A DNA stretch of 64,000 bases from CAWIVH01 sp963839475 (GTDB lineage: Bacteria > Acidobacteriota > UBA6911), in contig CAWIVH010000015.1 of the NCBI GenBank assembly GCA_963839475.1, positions 558,001 to 622,000 on the forward strand, in the 5' to 3' direction. Position numbers and translations under genes: made by a program. Each line of letters opens with the position of its first letter. Position 1 is the stretch's first letter. The notes under the pieces were generated by a model, which was given only the letters and a program-made list of their open reading frames with translations, was not told the DNA's origin and did no database searches. Positions 19,378 through 28,702 of this stretch are shown here, one piece after another.

Positions 19378-20385
19378 TTACATCACAGTCCAGGCCGGAT
19401 CCGCATTTATACGCTCCATCAGAGCCCCTTTCCGTTCCGCCGGGAGCCATGAGGCTTCAACGGCGAAGCGGATCAGGGTGCGTATTTCCGGTTTCGAGAA
19501 GCCGCACTCCTGCGCGAGAAGACGGTACTCTTCCTCGAGGCTCGTCTGGAACATTTTCGGATCGTCCGTGTTCACTGTCACCCTGATCCCGGCATCGAAG
19601 TACCGGCGAATCGGATGTTCACTTATTCGCCTGACAGCCTTCGTTCGGACATTGGAGCTCGGGCACATTTCCAGTGGGATCGATTGATCGACAAGGTAGC
19701 GCACGAGCTCCGGATCTTCCTCCGCCCTTACGCCGTGGCCGACCCGCTCCACCCCGAGCTGGAGGATCGCGTCCCAGATGCTTCGTGCTCCTGCGGCTTC
19801 ACCCGCATGAGCATTCGTGTGAAATCCCATATGGCGTGCGGCCTCGAAAACCTTTTTAAATGGGCCAGGGGGAAATTCATGTTCGGAGCCGCCGATTCCA
19901 ATCCCGACCACGCCGAATTCCCTCACTTCCTGAAGCTGTTCCAAGATCCTCATCTCTGAAACCGGACCGTAATCCCTTACGAGATCAGCAATCAGGGCTA
20001 CCTCGATCCCCTCCACGCGAGATAACCCGGCGCGAACGGCCTCGGTCACGGACTGGACTTCGAGTCCCTGGCGAACGAACAGAGAGGGAGAGAAAAACAG
20101 TTCCGCATACAGGACCTTTTGCCGGGCGAGATCCATCGCCACAGATTCCGCGATGTGGGCGAAGTCCTCGTACTCGCGCAGGAATCGGTTCTTCCAAGAC
20201 CAGGCATCGATGAACTCGGCAAAATTTCTATATTCGAAACGCTGGGCAAGCGCGGAGACATCGGGCACCGACGGATCTCCGCCGTATTTCGTGATGAGGT
20301 CGAACAACCCCTCGTGAGGTATGGCGCCTTCCAGATGGAGGTGCAACTCCACCTTCGGAATATCTTCAAACCAGGTTAATCCCAT
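19378..20385 (-). CDS. add: adenosine deaminase
   Basis: 335 residues, a usual length for bacterial adenosine deaminase. The metal-dependent amidohydrolase set is complete: KVELHLHLEGA (two metal His, residues ~11-21), HAGEAAG (~193), the catalytic HG in RVGHGVRAEEDP (~215), EMCPSSNVRTKAV, and the metal Asp in TVNTDDPKMF (~275). It converts adenosine (or deoxyadenosine) to inosine in purine salvage. Cytoplasmic. Some members of this family act instead on other adenine compounds, which cannot be excluded. The CrtI-like gene lies 130 bases upstream on the same strand, with a 9-bp hairpin between. Confidence 0.93.
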   Translation of the reverse strand: MGLTWFEDIPKVELHLHLEGAIPHEGLFDLITKYGGDPSVPDVSALAQRFEYRNFAEFIDAWSWKNRFLREYEDFAHIAESVAMDLARQKVLYAELFFSPSLFVRQGLEVQSVTEAVRAGLSRVEGIEVALIADLVRDYGPVSEMRILEQLQEVREFGVVGIGIGGSEHEFPPGPFKKVFEAARHMGFHTNAHAGEAAGARSIWDAILQLGVERVGHGVRAEEDPELVRYLVDQSIPLEMCPSSNVRTKAVRRISEHPIRRYFDAGIRVTVNTDDPKMFQTSLEEEYRLLAQECGFSKPEIRTLIRFAVEASWLPAERKGALMERINADPAWTVM

Positions 20386-20468
20386 CCCTTTTCGAAATGC
20401 TCCGGCCTCCCAAAAGCGGGCTGAGGCCTTTCCGAATGACCGTTCACCTTCGGACAGGATGGAGGTCC

Positions 20469-20497
20469 TCGCGAGTGCATGGGCAATTCACTCGCGA
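20469..20497 (-). terminator. 9-bp hairpin between the CrtI-like gene and add
   Basis: Perfect arms TCGCGAGTG (20469-20477) and CACTCGCGA (20489-20497) with an 11-base loop, 18 bases beyond the CrtI-like stop. No T-run follows on the minus strand, so a weak terminator or mRNA-processing stem is the most that can be said. Confidence 0.45.
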
Positions 20498-20514
20498 TCC
20501 TCGAAACGCCTCAA

Positions 20515-22002
20515 TCAGACGGCCTTCCATTTCAAACCGTTATCGCGACAGATCATCCGAGAGGTGTTCCTGGCCGTTAAAAGCCCCGAAGGCAATCCCC
20601 CTCCCGGGCTCACCCACTGGCCAACCATGTAAAAGTCCTTCAGGCCCGGAAGAATTGCCGGCAACGGGCGCATCCCCGTGGCCGGAGTAATCATCCAGCC
20701 CTCCATGCTGCCTTTCCAGTTGCCCGTATAGCGAATAATGGTCGAAGGCGTGGCGACGTCCACCACTTCGATTTTGCCATTGGCGGCTGGAAATCTCCGC
20801 TTGAAGATCTGGATGACATCGTGTGCAACTCTTTCCTTCGCAGCATCGTAGGCCAACTTATCCCTCTCACGCAGAGTAACCCAATACTCATGGTTGTAAG
20901 TGGCGAGGAAGCAGACAGCAGCTGTTTTGCCGGCCGGTGCCATGGTCGGATCGAAATTGAAGACCCGGAATGACAGGAAATTTTGCCGGGTCTCAGGATC
21001 GATCAAAACATCCTTGTCCAAAAGCAGCAACAGAAATTCGGGTTCCCCACTCAGGTCAGCGCCGACTCCCAACGACACCTGGACATAGGAAGGAAACAAT
21101 CTGTAATTTTTATGGGCCTTCTCGATTTTGTCGCCCAAAAACTCGCCTTGAAGGAATTGGAATAGGGTCGCGTGGCCGTCCGCTGCGGATACGACGATAT
21201 CAGCCTTGAGTTCGCCACCGCCTTCGATCACAACTCCAGCTGCTTTGCCGTTGCTTGCGATGATTCTTTCGACCCTGGTGCCAAAATGTATTTTGCCTCC
21301 AAGGTCGCGGTAGTGGTCCTCGATAAGGCGTATCATCTTTAACGATCCGCCAATCGGATAACCGGCATTGCCTTTTGTCATCCAAGCGAGTGAAAGGGCG
21401 ATAGCCAGAAAGGACAGGTCACCCAAACCGGATGTAAAGAAACTCTTTAAAAGAGGATTCTTGAATCTCTCGGCGTATCCAGCCATCGTGAACTTGCCGT
21501 ATTTGCCCATCCGAATCATGTTTGGAAGGGCTTTGGCCAGGGAAACCAGGCGGGAAAATATCGAGTCTCCTCCGGGAAATCTGAAGGAGGACAGCTTCCG
21601 CACCAGCCCGGCCAACTCGCGGATGGATGCGGCGTCCTCGGGTGCCTGGGTCAAAAACTCCCGTTCCATTCTGTCGACATCCCGGTAAACGGTCAGTTTT
21701 TTGTCGCCTTTTTCAATGACCTGGTAGATTTCGGCGTCATGAAACTCCAGTTGGCCGATATCAAAGATCTCCTTCCAGGTCGCATTCAACTCCTCACCTT
21801 CTTTGGAACCGAGCAGCCAATGAATGCAGTTTTCAAACGTGTATCCATCCCTCTTCCATGCCGTGGCCAAACCGCCTGCGATGGAATGCATTTCCAGGAT
21901 TTCAGTCTCGAAACCGTTTTTTTGGAGATAGACGCCGGTGCAGAGGCCAGCAATGCCTCCGCCTATAATCAGGGCCTTTTTGCTTTTCACTTTACGCTCC
22001 AT
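20515..22002 (-). CDS. phytoene-desaturase-like FAD-dependent oxidoreductase
   Basis: 495 residues. The N-terminal dinucleotide fold is plain: KALIIGGGIAGLCTGVYLQK with the acidic end of the second strand in ILEMHS, then GGLATAW. The C-terminal FAD signature is near VGQWVSPGGGLPSG. The family covers carotenoid desaturases/isomerases (CrtI, CrtISO) and related retinol saturases. No phytoene synthase or other carotenoid gene is near, so the substrate is open. A motif-rich N-terminus and full length suggest an active enzyme. ATG at 22002 is in MERKVKSKK; the next M is well inside the fold. Confidence 0.87.
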   Translation of the reverse strand: MERKVKSKKALIIGGGIAGLCTGVYLQKNGFETEILEMHSIAGGLATAWKRDGYTFENCIHWLLGSKEGEELNATWKEIFDIGQLEFHDAEIYQVIEKGDKKLTVYRDVDRMEREFLTQAPEDAASIRELAGLVRKLSSFRFPGGDSIFSRLVSLAKALPNMIRMGKYGKFTMAGYAERFKNPLLKSFFTSGLGDLSFLAIALSLAWMTKGNAGYPIGGSLKMIRLIEDHYRDLGGKIHFGTRVERIIASNGKAAGVVIEGGGELKADIVVSAADGHATLFQFLQGEFLGDKIEKAHKNYRLFPSYVQVSLGVGADLSGEPEFLLLLLDKDVLIDPETRQNFLSFRVFNFDPTMAPAGKTAAVCFLATYNHEYWVTLRERDKLAYDAAKERVAHDVIQIFKRRFPAANGKIEVVDVATPSTIIRYTGNWKGSMEGWMITPATGMRPLPAILPGLKDFYMVGQWVSPGGGLPSGLLTARNTSRMICRDNGLKWKAV

Positions 22003-22361
22003 GATGATGTGACAAGTTCTAGCGCGTTAAATTCCGGGGGGCAAGGAGTTTGTCAGATTTGGGATTCTGAGTCGGGCTAAGGGATACAGGATGGTTATCT
22101 CCGTTTCAAGTCGTCGGCGCCGTCACCGGACGCCCGGGCTAACCCCTCTTCAACAAGGGTAGCTTCATCGCGCTGTCCGTTGTGCAATGGAAGGAATCGA
22201 TAGCAGCAGGAACACCGATAGCCCCCCGCCGAAAAGGCTAAGGATCGCCCTGTTTCCGGCATCTGTTTTTGGATAGACTTTAATCAATGGTTTTCAAGTG
22301 CCCTCGGGTGGCTCAGTCTCGAGGCAGGGTGTATCGTTGGAACTTTTTGGTTGGAGGCAGC
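22003..22361. other. divergent intergenic region
   Basis: About 360 bases between the CrtI-like and the GAF-phosphatase genes. No confident gene or hairpin. A GGAGG at about 22352 serves the downstream start. A 40-codon minus-strand frame here is listed among the rejected items. Confidence 0.35.
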
Positions 22362-23774
22362 ATGGTGGAGCCCAGGTTTGACGCTCCTCAGCCGGAGAAA
22401 GAACCGGCAGTTCAGCTCCCGGCGTCCGCCGGTGGATTCATCGAGCTTCCTTCCGGCTCTTTGCCGGAGTTCACCCCGTCATCAAGCGCGGAAGAGCAAG
22501 CCCGGATCCTTTCCCTGCTTCATGATGTGGGCAGAGAACTGACTTCAATCCTCGACCTTGATACTTTGTTGCTCGCGATCGCCCGTCGCGTGAAGTGCCT
22601 GGTGGACTACGACTTGTTCAACGTCATGCTATTAAATCACGACACACATCGCCTGGGCCACGCGTTTTCCCTGCGATTCGATGAGCGACTCCACGTGCGG
22701 ACTACGCTGGCGCTGGGTGAGGGGCTTTGCGGGACTGCGGCCCTCAACCGCAAACCCGTACGGGTCAACCAGGTGCGCGACGATCCCCGCTACATTCGCT
22801 GCGAAGCCGGAATGGATATCTCCTCGGAATTGGTGGTTCCGCTGGTGGCACAGGACCGCCTTCTCGGCGTTCTTGATCTCGAAAGCCTTGAGCCGGGTTC
22901 ATTCACCGAGGAAAACGAGAAGATGCTCGCCACGCTGGCTTCAACCGTTGCCATCGCCATCGAAAATGCCTGCCTCTACGATCAGTTGCGAAAGGCCGAG
23001 CAGCGGCGGAAGGAAGACCTTGAACGGGCCCGCGAGGTGCAGAATCTGCTGCTGCCGACAGAAATGCCCCGCATACCCGGTATTGAGTTTGCGGTTCTCT
23101 ATCGCCCAGCGCAGGAATTGGGCGGCGATTTTTACGATTTTCTGCACTACGCCGACGGCCGGTTGGCGATTGCCGTAGGGGATGTTGCCGGAAAAGGTTC
23201 GGCGGCGGCACTCCTGGCCTCGCTGGGCGTCGGGATCCTGCGCGAACATGCCGTCCATTCTGCTGCGGCACCGGCCGACATGCTGGCAGATTTGAACGGC
23301 CATTTGCAGGTCACAGGAAAAGGTGGCCGCTTCATCGCACTCGCTTTAGGTACCTATGATCCGGCCAGACGGGAGTTATGTCTGGCCAACGCGGGATTTC
23401 CCCAGCCTCTCCTGATACGCGGTGGAAAAGTGCGTCCCGTGGATGTTTCGGGACTTCCCCTGGGGCTTTTTCCCGATTCCGTTTATGATTCCGTTGATAT
23501 TGCGTTGACGCCGGGAGACATCATAGTTTTTTGTTCCGACGGAATTCACGAGCAGACCAATCCCATGGAAGAGGAATTTGGTCTCCCTCGCCTGATCGAG
23601 AGCCTGGCCACCGCCGGTGATGGCGGCGGGGCAGAAAGAATTGTCGAGTGCATCTCAAAGGCGATCGATGACCATGCGGGGGTGAATGCCGCCTGTGGGG
23701 ATTGTCGTGACGATCGCACGATTGTAGTTCTGCGCGTGCTATCTAACTCATCAGCGGACCGGATGGAAAGCTGA
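22362..23774 (+). CDS. GAF-domain SpoIIE/RsbU-type serine phosphatase
   Basis: 470 residues from ATG 22362 (MVEPRFDAPQ), which follows TTGGAGGCAGC; the upstream in-frame ATG at 22287 has no ribosome site. A GAF sensor domain occupies about residues 65-210 (LTSILDLDTLLLAIARRV, GEGLCGTAAL), then a short coil (EQRRKEDLERAREVQNLLLP) and a PP2C/SpoIIE domain (about 245-465). The latter has the metal-site motifs GGDFYDF, GDVAGKGSAAAL, FCSDGIHEQ and the final DDRTIVVLR. It should dephosphorylate an anti-anti-sigma factor (STAS) in a partner-switching pathway, gated by what GAF binds. No STAS or RsbW kinase gene is in the window. Followed 20 bases later by the DinB gene. Confidence 0.9.
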   Translation: MVEPRFDAPQPEKEPAVQLPASAGGFIELPSGSLPEFTPSSSAEEQARILSLLHDVGRELTSILDLDTLLLAIARRVKCLVDYDLFNVMLLNHDTHRLGHAFSLRFDERLHVRTTLALGEGLCGTAALNRKPVRVNQVRDDPRYIRCEAGMDISSELVVPLVAQDRLLGVLDLESLEPGSFTEENEKMLATLASTVAIAIENACLYDQLRKAEQRRKEDLERAREVQNLLLPTEMPRIPGIEFAVLYRPAQELGGDFYDFLHYADGRLAIAVGDVAGKGSAAALLASLGVGILREHAVHSAAAPADMLADLNGHLQVTGKGGRFIALALGTYDPARRELCLANAGFPQPLLIRGGKVRPVDVSGLPLGLFPDSVYDSVDIALTPGDIIVFCSDGIHEQTNPMEEEFGLPRLIESLATAGDGGGAERIVECISKAIDDHAGVNAACGDCRDDRTIVVLRVLSNSSADRMES

Positions 23775-23794
23775 TACCGATACAAAAAGGAGGC

Positions 23795-24283
23795 ATGATG
23801 TCTAATCTTGAATTTTGCCTTGCCCGTCGCAAAGCTGAACGGCCCGCATTCATCCGAGTGCTCAAGGCGATTCCCAAAGATCGATCGGACTACCGGCCCG
23901 ACCCCAAGGCCCGAACAGCGCTCGATCTGGCATGGCTGCTTGCGGTCGAAGAGGCTGCTCTGCTCAGCCTTGTAGAGACAGGTGTTGTGGAATGGAAAGA
24001 CTCGGCTCCAGCCGGGAGTCTCGACGAAATCGTGGCGTCGTTCGAGCGCGATTCCGGAGAGTTTAACCATCGTCTGGAGAATCTCGACGAAACGGGCTGG
24101 GAAAGGAACGTCAAAATCCTGATGGGCGGGGGCGCTGTTTGGGAGGATGCTCTTTCCATGATGGTGTGGGGATTTCTGTTTGATGCCATTCACCATCGCG
24201 GGCAGCTCAGCACCTATTTGCGCCCGATGGGAGGCAAGGTTCCGTCGATCTATGGCCCTTCAGCCGACGATCCCGGTCCATAG
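23795..24283 (+). CDS. DinB-family protein
   Basis: 162 residues (or 161 if the second of two adjacent ATGs is used), with AAGGAGG just upstream. The four-helix DinB outline is visible, ending in the typical DAIHHRGQLSTYLRPMGG segment (~128-145). The first metal histidine, usually in a His-x3-Glu context of helix 2, is not obvious: LDLAWLLAVEEAALL has hydrophobic residues there. Metal binding may therefore be altered. DinB/YfiT-like proteins include thiol-dependent transferases, but most are uncharacterised. Probably co-transcribed with the phosphatase 20 bases upstream. Confidence 0.82.
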   Translation: MMSNLEFCLARRKAERPAFIRVLKAIPKDRSDYRPDPKARTALDLAWLLAVEEAALLSLVETGVVEWKDSAPAGSLDEIVASFERDSGEFNHRLENLDETGWERNVKILMGGGAVWEDALSMMVWGFLFDAIHHRGQLSTYLRPMGGKVPSIYGPSADDPGP

Positions 24284-24340
24284 GAAAGCCGGAAACTGAA
24301 TCGGAACCTTCGATACGAAAATATCGCCGTGCTGCTGGTG

Positions 24341-25528
24341 CTATGGCTGCCGCCCTGACTCCTTCGCCCCCAGATGTCTGAGAAGCACATCCATTACCGC
24401 GCTGCCTGCGATCCCTATCGCTCTCTCCGAGTCCCTGTCGCCACCTCTGTTTGACATCATCGCCAGGGCGACCCCGTATTCGGGCAAGTATCCGGCGAAT
24501 GTCAAGTGTCCGAATCCCGATCCCAGGTGTCCGTAGATCCTCACGTGCGCCCATTGCGGCATTATCGCGCCAAGGTTGATATCCACGACACCCAGGCCAT
24601 ACCCTTTCATCAGGGGCTCGCCATCGACGGGGCCTCCGAAATCGAGCATCGCCTCCAGAGTCTCTGCCTTGAGCACGGTCTTCCGGTGATAGAGAGCATG
24701 CATCCAATTTGCCACGTCGCTCGGCGTCGAGTAGACGAGCATCGGAGACAGGGATGCGATCCAGTTCAACGAGTCGCCGGAAATGTCCTCCGGCAGTCCG
24801 TCGTCGTTCGTGTCGAACCAGCCGTGGGCCACGCGCATCCTTTCCGGGAATGGCCGGGAGAAATCCACCCAGGTGTGATCCAGGCGATTCGGCTTCAGGA
24901 GCCTGTCCTCGGCCAACTTCGATTGCTTTGAGCGCGCGGCCTTCTCGATGATCTGTTTCAGTACAATATAGTTGGTGGACGAGTACTCGCATCTGGTCCC
25001 CGGCGGGAAGCTCGGTCCGTCGATGAAAACATCCTGAATCTCCTGCCAGGTCCAAGTGTGGTCGAAGTCGATATGGACATAGCCGATTCGGAAGGGAGAC
25101 TTGGGATGTCCGACGAAGTTCTTGATGCCGCTGGTCAGGTTCAGAAGTTGCCGGATGGTGATGGCACCGTCGATGGCGGGTGTGGGGGTAAGCCATTTCC
25201 TTAAAGGATCGTGCAGCCCGATCGCCCCCTCTTCGATCAGCTTCAGGGCCAGTGCTGCCTGCAGGTTTTTCTGCACGCTCGCGATGCCGAACAGCATGTC
25301 CGTTGTGAGCGGCACGCCCGCGTGGGAGATCCCGGCGGTCCCGGCCCACATCTCGCCGGCCGGAAAGACGACCGCGGCGGAGACGCCGACCGCTCCGCTG
25401 TTCTTGATGGATTCCTCCATCGCCGCCTGCAGTGCAGGGCCGATCGGCGCGCCCGGCTCCTGAATCGGCTGGCTCGAAAGAAAAGCGGCCGCCGAAAAGA
25501 AAACCATGATCAAGTGCCGTAGCTTCAT
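24341..25528 (-). CDS. secreted class C beta-lactamase-like serine hydrolase
   Basis: 395 residues with a signal peptide (MKLRHLIMVFFSAAAFLSS). The serine active site is SVQK (~residue 82, SxxK), the second motif is YSST (~190, where YxN is usual; the Asn is replaced by Ser), and the third is HLGSG (~330, HxG). Such proteins include D-Ala-D-Ala carboxypeptidases, esterases and beta-lactamases; sequence alone does not choose. It starts 28 bases after the TetR gene stop on the same strand, so both probably form one transcript controlled by the TetR protein. That would make this hydrolase part of an inducible response. Confidence 0.87.
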   Translation of the reverse strand: MKLRHLIMVFFSAAAFLSSQPIQEPGAPIGPALQAAMEESIKNSGAVGVSAAVVFPAGEMWAGTAGISHAGVPLTTDMLFGIASVQKNLQAALALKLIEEGAIGLHDPLRKWLTPTPAIDGAITIRQLLNLTSGIKNFVGHPKSPFRIGYVHIDFDHTWTWQEIQDVFIDGPSFPPGTRCEYSSTNYIVLKQIIEKAARSKQSKLAEDRLLKPNRLDHTWVDFSRPFPERMRVAHGWFDTNDDGLPEDISGDSLNWIASLSPMLVYSTPSDVANWMHALYHRKTVLKAETLEAMLDFGGPVDGEPLMKGYGLGVVDINLGAIMPQWAHVRIYGHLGSGFGHLTFAGYLPEYGVALAMMSNRGGDRDSERAIGIAGSAVMDVLLRHLGAKESGRQP

Positions 25529-25556
25529 GAGATCACCTCTCCTCTCTCTTAGGAGC

Positions 25557-26198
25557 TCAGACCCCGGTCTTCAAATAAAACTCAATGACCTCCAGAGCCG
25601 AGCTCTCGATGATCGCAGGACCAAGGCCAAACACATCCTTGTAGATGTCCTCCTTCGAATGGATGGTATGCATGACGCCGTAAACGTAGGCATACAGGAG
25701 AACGAGGAACACGTTGATATCGATGCTTCCTCGGATCGTCCCATCTGCAATTCCCTGCCGCAAAGCTTCAGCCATGCTCCCGAATACCCTGGATGCGACT
25801 TCATTGCCCTTCGCCGCGAACGGGGTTTCCAGCCGCTCGCTCACCCTTCGCCTCTCTTGGTGATTCAGGGTGTAGAAATAGACGGGCTGCTGCCTGTAAA
25901 AGGCAAAGGTACTGCGAGCGAGATGCAGCACCTTTTCGAGACCTGAGCGGACGTGCCTGTCCGCCTGCCGAAACTTCGTTTCGAGAAGGATGAGCCCCTC
26001 ATGCACGACGGCATCTATCAGATCGTCCTTGTCTCGGAAGTAGAGGTAGAGGGTGGCCTTGTTCAGCTCGGTCGATTCGGCGAGCTGATTCATGCTCATC
26101 CCTTCAACCCCGTGTTTTAGGATGAGTCGCTTGGCGGCCGTTAGGATGTCGTTGCGGCGCTGGTTTTTCTCTCTCGCTTTTCTTTCGGCGATTCCCAT
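25557..26198 (-). CDS. TetR-family transcriptional repressor
   Basis: 213 residues with ATG 26198 after GAAGGA. The N-terminal HTH is typical: RRNDILTAAKRLILKHG, then MSMNQLAESTELNKATLYLYF and KDDLIDAVV (residues ~15-65). The C-terminal part is a ligand-binding helical domain unlike any I can name. The gene leads a two-gene unit with the serine hydrolase. Its promoter contains two copies of an ATAACC-N3-GGTTAT-type palindrome, so autorepression is expected. Confidence 0.92.
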   Translation of the reverse strand: MGIAERKAREKNQRRNDILTAAKRLILKHGVEGMSMNQLAESTELNKATLYLYFRDKDDLIDAVVHEGLILLETKFRQADRHVRSGLEKVLHLARSTFAFYRQQPVYFYTLNHQERRRVSERLETPFAAKGNEVASRVFGSMAEALRQGIADGTIRGSIDINVFLVLLYAYVYGVMHTIHSKEDIYKDVFGLGPAIIESSALEVIEFYLKTGV

Positions 26199-26220
26199 GT
26201 TTATTTCCTTCAGTCACTAT

Positions 26221-26264
26221 ATAACCATCGATTATAATATAACCAACGGTTATTTAAGAGTCAA
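26221..26264 (-). promoter_or_regulatory. tetR promoter with twin operators
   Basis: On the minus strand a sigma-70-type promoter reads TTGACT (26259-26264), 17-bp spacer, TATATT (26236-26241). A perfect palindrome ATAACC-AAC-GGTTAT (26239-26253) fills most of the spacer and touches the -10 box. A second, imperfect copy, ATAACCATCGATTAT (26221-26235), covers the expected start of transcription. The copies are 18 bp apart, almost two helical turns, so two dimers could bind side by side. The site lies 23 bases before the TetR start codon. Confidence 0.8.
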
Positions 26265-26602
26265 TAGAAAAAGAGGATGGGCTGTTTCCACATTCTTCGC
26301 GGTCCGCGGCTCGAGGCGAACTTCGCCGATCTCAGCATCGACATGCCTCCGCTTTTCAGGTTGCGACTCTGGCCCGGCACTGTCAGCTTGTTTTGTGTTA
26401 CATTGGCTGTCGTGGCCGTGCAGGCCGACGGACCTCACTGGGGGAGCTAGAACATCACATCAGCCCCGAAGGCGCGAGCGATCAGGACAGGTTTCCGGGC
26501 GAGACCCTTTTGGCCAAAAAAACCTTGATTTTCTCATCGACGGTAACCAATCGAGGGAACCTCAGAACTGTGACCCCTCTTACTCATGGAGAGAGTGCCT
26601 CA
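26265..26602. other. intergenic region before the phosphoesterase gene
   Basis: About 340 bases. Open in the frame of the phosphoesterase but with no start and no coding character before 26603. No repeat or RNA signal recognised. Confidence 0.35.
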
Positions 26603-28105
26603 ATGACTTCAAATCACCGTATCGATCGACGTTCATTTTTAAAGCTCTCATCCACAGCTATGGTCACCGCACCTTTAGCCGGCAGGCACCTGTTTCCGCA
26701 GGCAACGGAGGCCGGTAGCGTGGTCTACTCGGCGGGTTTCGTGCCAACTGGGGCCGAGTGCAAAGTTGCGTTCGTGTCTGATCACCATTACTGGCCGGGG
26801 CATCTCGAGAATTGGGGCGACGGCAGCCAAATCACGACTAACACCGACCGGCGGATGCCCGACCTGGTCGAAGCTTTAAACGAGGAACATCCGGACCTCT
26901 CCATCCATGCCGGAGACGTCATCAGCGCCGGCGGATCCTTTTTCCCGCCGTCGGAGGAATACGGCCGCCAACTGGCTTTTGCCAAACGGTTCTACGGGGG
27001 CCTTTCCCATTCCCACATGCCCTTGCTGGGCAATCACGAAATTCCGGAGCCGCCGTACGTGAGTGACACACAACTCGAATCGTGGAGCCGGCATTTCGGA
27101 GTGCCCTACCGATACCATGATTTGAAAGGTTGGCGCGTTATCGGGGTCAATTGCCTTCTGCCCAATCCAGACGGCCGTTATGGTCGTGGCGACGTTTTCG
27201 GGTTGGACCCGGTTCAATTCGAGTGGCTCAAAGGCAGCCTGAAGGATGCCATCGCACGCGGGCTGAAGGTGGTGATCTGCACGCACGTTCCTCCGGCCGC
27301 CTGGGCAAACGCGACGGATTTCGAGACGGTGATCGCGTCGGCCGGCTGCGTCAAGGCTGTTCTGTGCGGCCACACACATCGCAATTCGATCAGTTTCCTG
27401 GGCGGAGTTCCCATCCTGGTGCGTGTGGCAAACGTCACAACCCCCTTCGGCTACACCATGTTACATCTCTACCCCGACGGGCGTATTCTCGTTATCCAGA
27501 AGTCACAGCATTTCCCGCTCGACGACTTTATCTCGGCCAGATTCCAGCCGGGGGGCCTCGGCTCCGAAGCGGATCGCTACCTGACGCTCGGTGGAACTTC
27601 GCAGCTTCCTCTGGAGCGCTTGAAGGTCATAGGCGCCGATGCCCGTGCCACGATCGTAGACGGACATCTGCGGCTGACTGCAAGAAGCGAACGGGCGCTG
27701 GTCCTTGTGGAAAGCTCGGGGCTCCGGAACGCGCGCCTTACCCTGACTGCGGTGAAAGCGGCGGGCGAGCGCATGGGTGGTATCGCACTGGCATCGCCCG
27801 ATGGGACGGGGGGCATCGAAGCCTCGGTGACAAGCCGCTATTCGCCGGATGGAAAGGTGTATCTCGCCCGGTACAAACCGGGCGCTCGCGAAGTCCTGGC
27901 GAGGTCCTGGTTCAATATCGGTGACAACATTGCATACCGGCTCGTCCTCGAAATCCGGGACGGCCGTATCCGTGTCTCCTGGAAGAACATGCTGAGCCTC
28001 GAGGCTCAGGTCGATCCCGGCACGGCTGGTCAGTTCGGCTTTTTCGTCGACCGCGGCTCCCTATTTGTCACGGACCTGAAACTGGAGCGCCTCGGACCCG
28101 CGTGA
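26603..28105 (+). CDS. Tat-exported calcineurin-type metallophosphoesterase
   Basis: 500 residues. The start MTSNHRIDRRSFLKL at 26603 gives a twin-arginine signal (RRSFLK) followed by a hydrophobic stretch; the frame is open further upstream without a ribosome site. The phosphoesterase motifs occur in order: DHHYWPG (~58), HAGDV (~105), GNHE (~144), THVPP (~230) and GHTH (~256). Export in folded form through Tat fits loading of metals in the cytoplasm. A C-terminal ~170 residues (from about RLKVIGADAR) look like a beta-sandwich accessory domain. Substrate is unknown; a phosphodiester or phosphomonoester in the periplasm is likely. Confidence 0.88.
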   Translation: MTSNHRIDRRSFLKLSSTAMVTAPLAGRHLFPQATEAGSVVYSAGFVPTGAECKVAFVSDHHYWPGHLENWGDGSQITTNTDRRMPDLVEALNEEHPDLSIHAGDVISAGGSFFPPSEEYGRQLAFAKRFYGGLSHSHMPLLGNHEIPEPPYVSDTQLESWSRHFGVPYRYHDLKGWRVIGVNCLLPNPDGRYGRGDVFGLDPVQFEWLKGSLKDAIARGLKVVICTHVPPAAWANATDFETVIASAGCVKAVLCGHTHRNSISFLGGVPILVRVANVTTPFGYTMLHLYPDGRILVIQKSQHFPLDDFISARFQPGGLGSEADRYLTLGGTSQLPLERLKVIGADARATIVDGHLRLTARSERALVLVESSGLRNARLTLTAVKAAGERMGGIALASPDGTGGIEASVTSRYSPDGKVYLARYKPGAREVLARSWFNIGDNIAYRLVLEIRDGRIRVSWKNMLSLEAQVDPGTAGQFGFFVDRGSLFVTDLKLERLGPA

Positions 28106-28702
28106 AACGTCCGCTGTGTCGGTGTCTTCATTCAAGCCTCGCATTGGACACCACCGTCATCCCCAGCAAGAGGCTCTTTGAGTTATTTATAGCGCGGCTG
28201 AGTTTTTTCACAGTATGGGCGGGAAATACGCTGTCCTCGTGACCGCGAAAACAAACCGCTCTGTCTGAAATCCCGTAATGCTGCGCCTGGCAGGAAAATT
28301 TCCTTGCGAACCCGAATCTTATTCAGAGCAAAAGAAATATCTGGCGTTGATTCCATATCCGATAAGAAGGAACATTCCAGGTGGTTTGATTTTCGAGTAT
28401 GATTATTGAGTCCAGTTGGCCGCCATGGAATCGAATATTATCCGGCAGGTGTGTTTGATCAAATGCCGCGCCTCTGGCGCTTACCACAAAGGCGCCGCCC
28501 TTGTCCCGGCCTCGCCGTCGGGCCTTTTCACTTCCGGCCTTTCGGGCCCCAACGTTTTCGAAGAAGATTTGTCCAGACCTGCGGTGCGTTCCCCATAAAC
28601 GGGGTGCAGGAAGGTTACCGTCGCTTCCACCTATTTGGCTTTTCATTGCCTGCCAGTTCTGGCGCCAAAGATCGAGCCCCTTAATTGAATGCGGAGGTAC
28701 CT
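28106..28702. other. 600-base intergenic region
   Basis: Short frames on both strands show no coding character. The region was checked for a c-di-GMP riboswitch because GGTTACCGTCGC occurs near 28612, but the rest of that aptamer is missing. The last 12 bases hold GGAGG, the ribosome site of the next gene. No repeat recognised. Confidence 0.4.

Noticed and set aside
22170..22285. Minus-strand 40-codon frame starting TTG with a YPKTDAGNRA segment and one membrane helix, reminiscent of a sorting signal
   Set aside because: Very short, no ribosome site and preceded at once by a stop; it may be chance.
24207..25349. A 380-codon minus-strand frame overlapping the serine hydrolase in another frame
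   Set aside because: Arginine-rich shifted-frame shadow of a gene with clear active-site motifs.
28600..28650. Possible c-di-GMP riboswitch (GGTTACCGTCGC)
   Set aside because: The GCAAAGCC-type half and the tetraloop-receptor pairing are absent.
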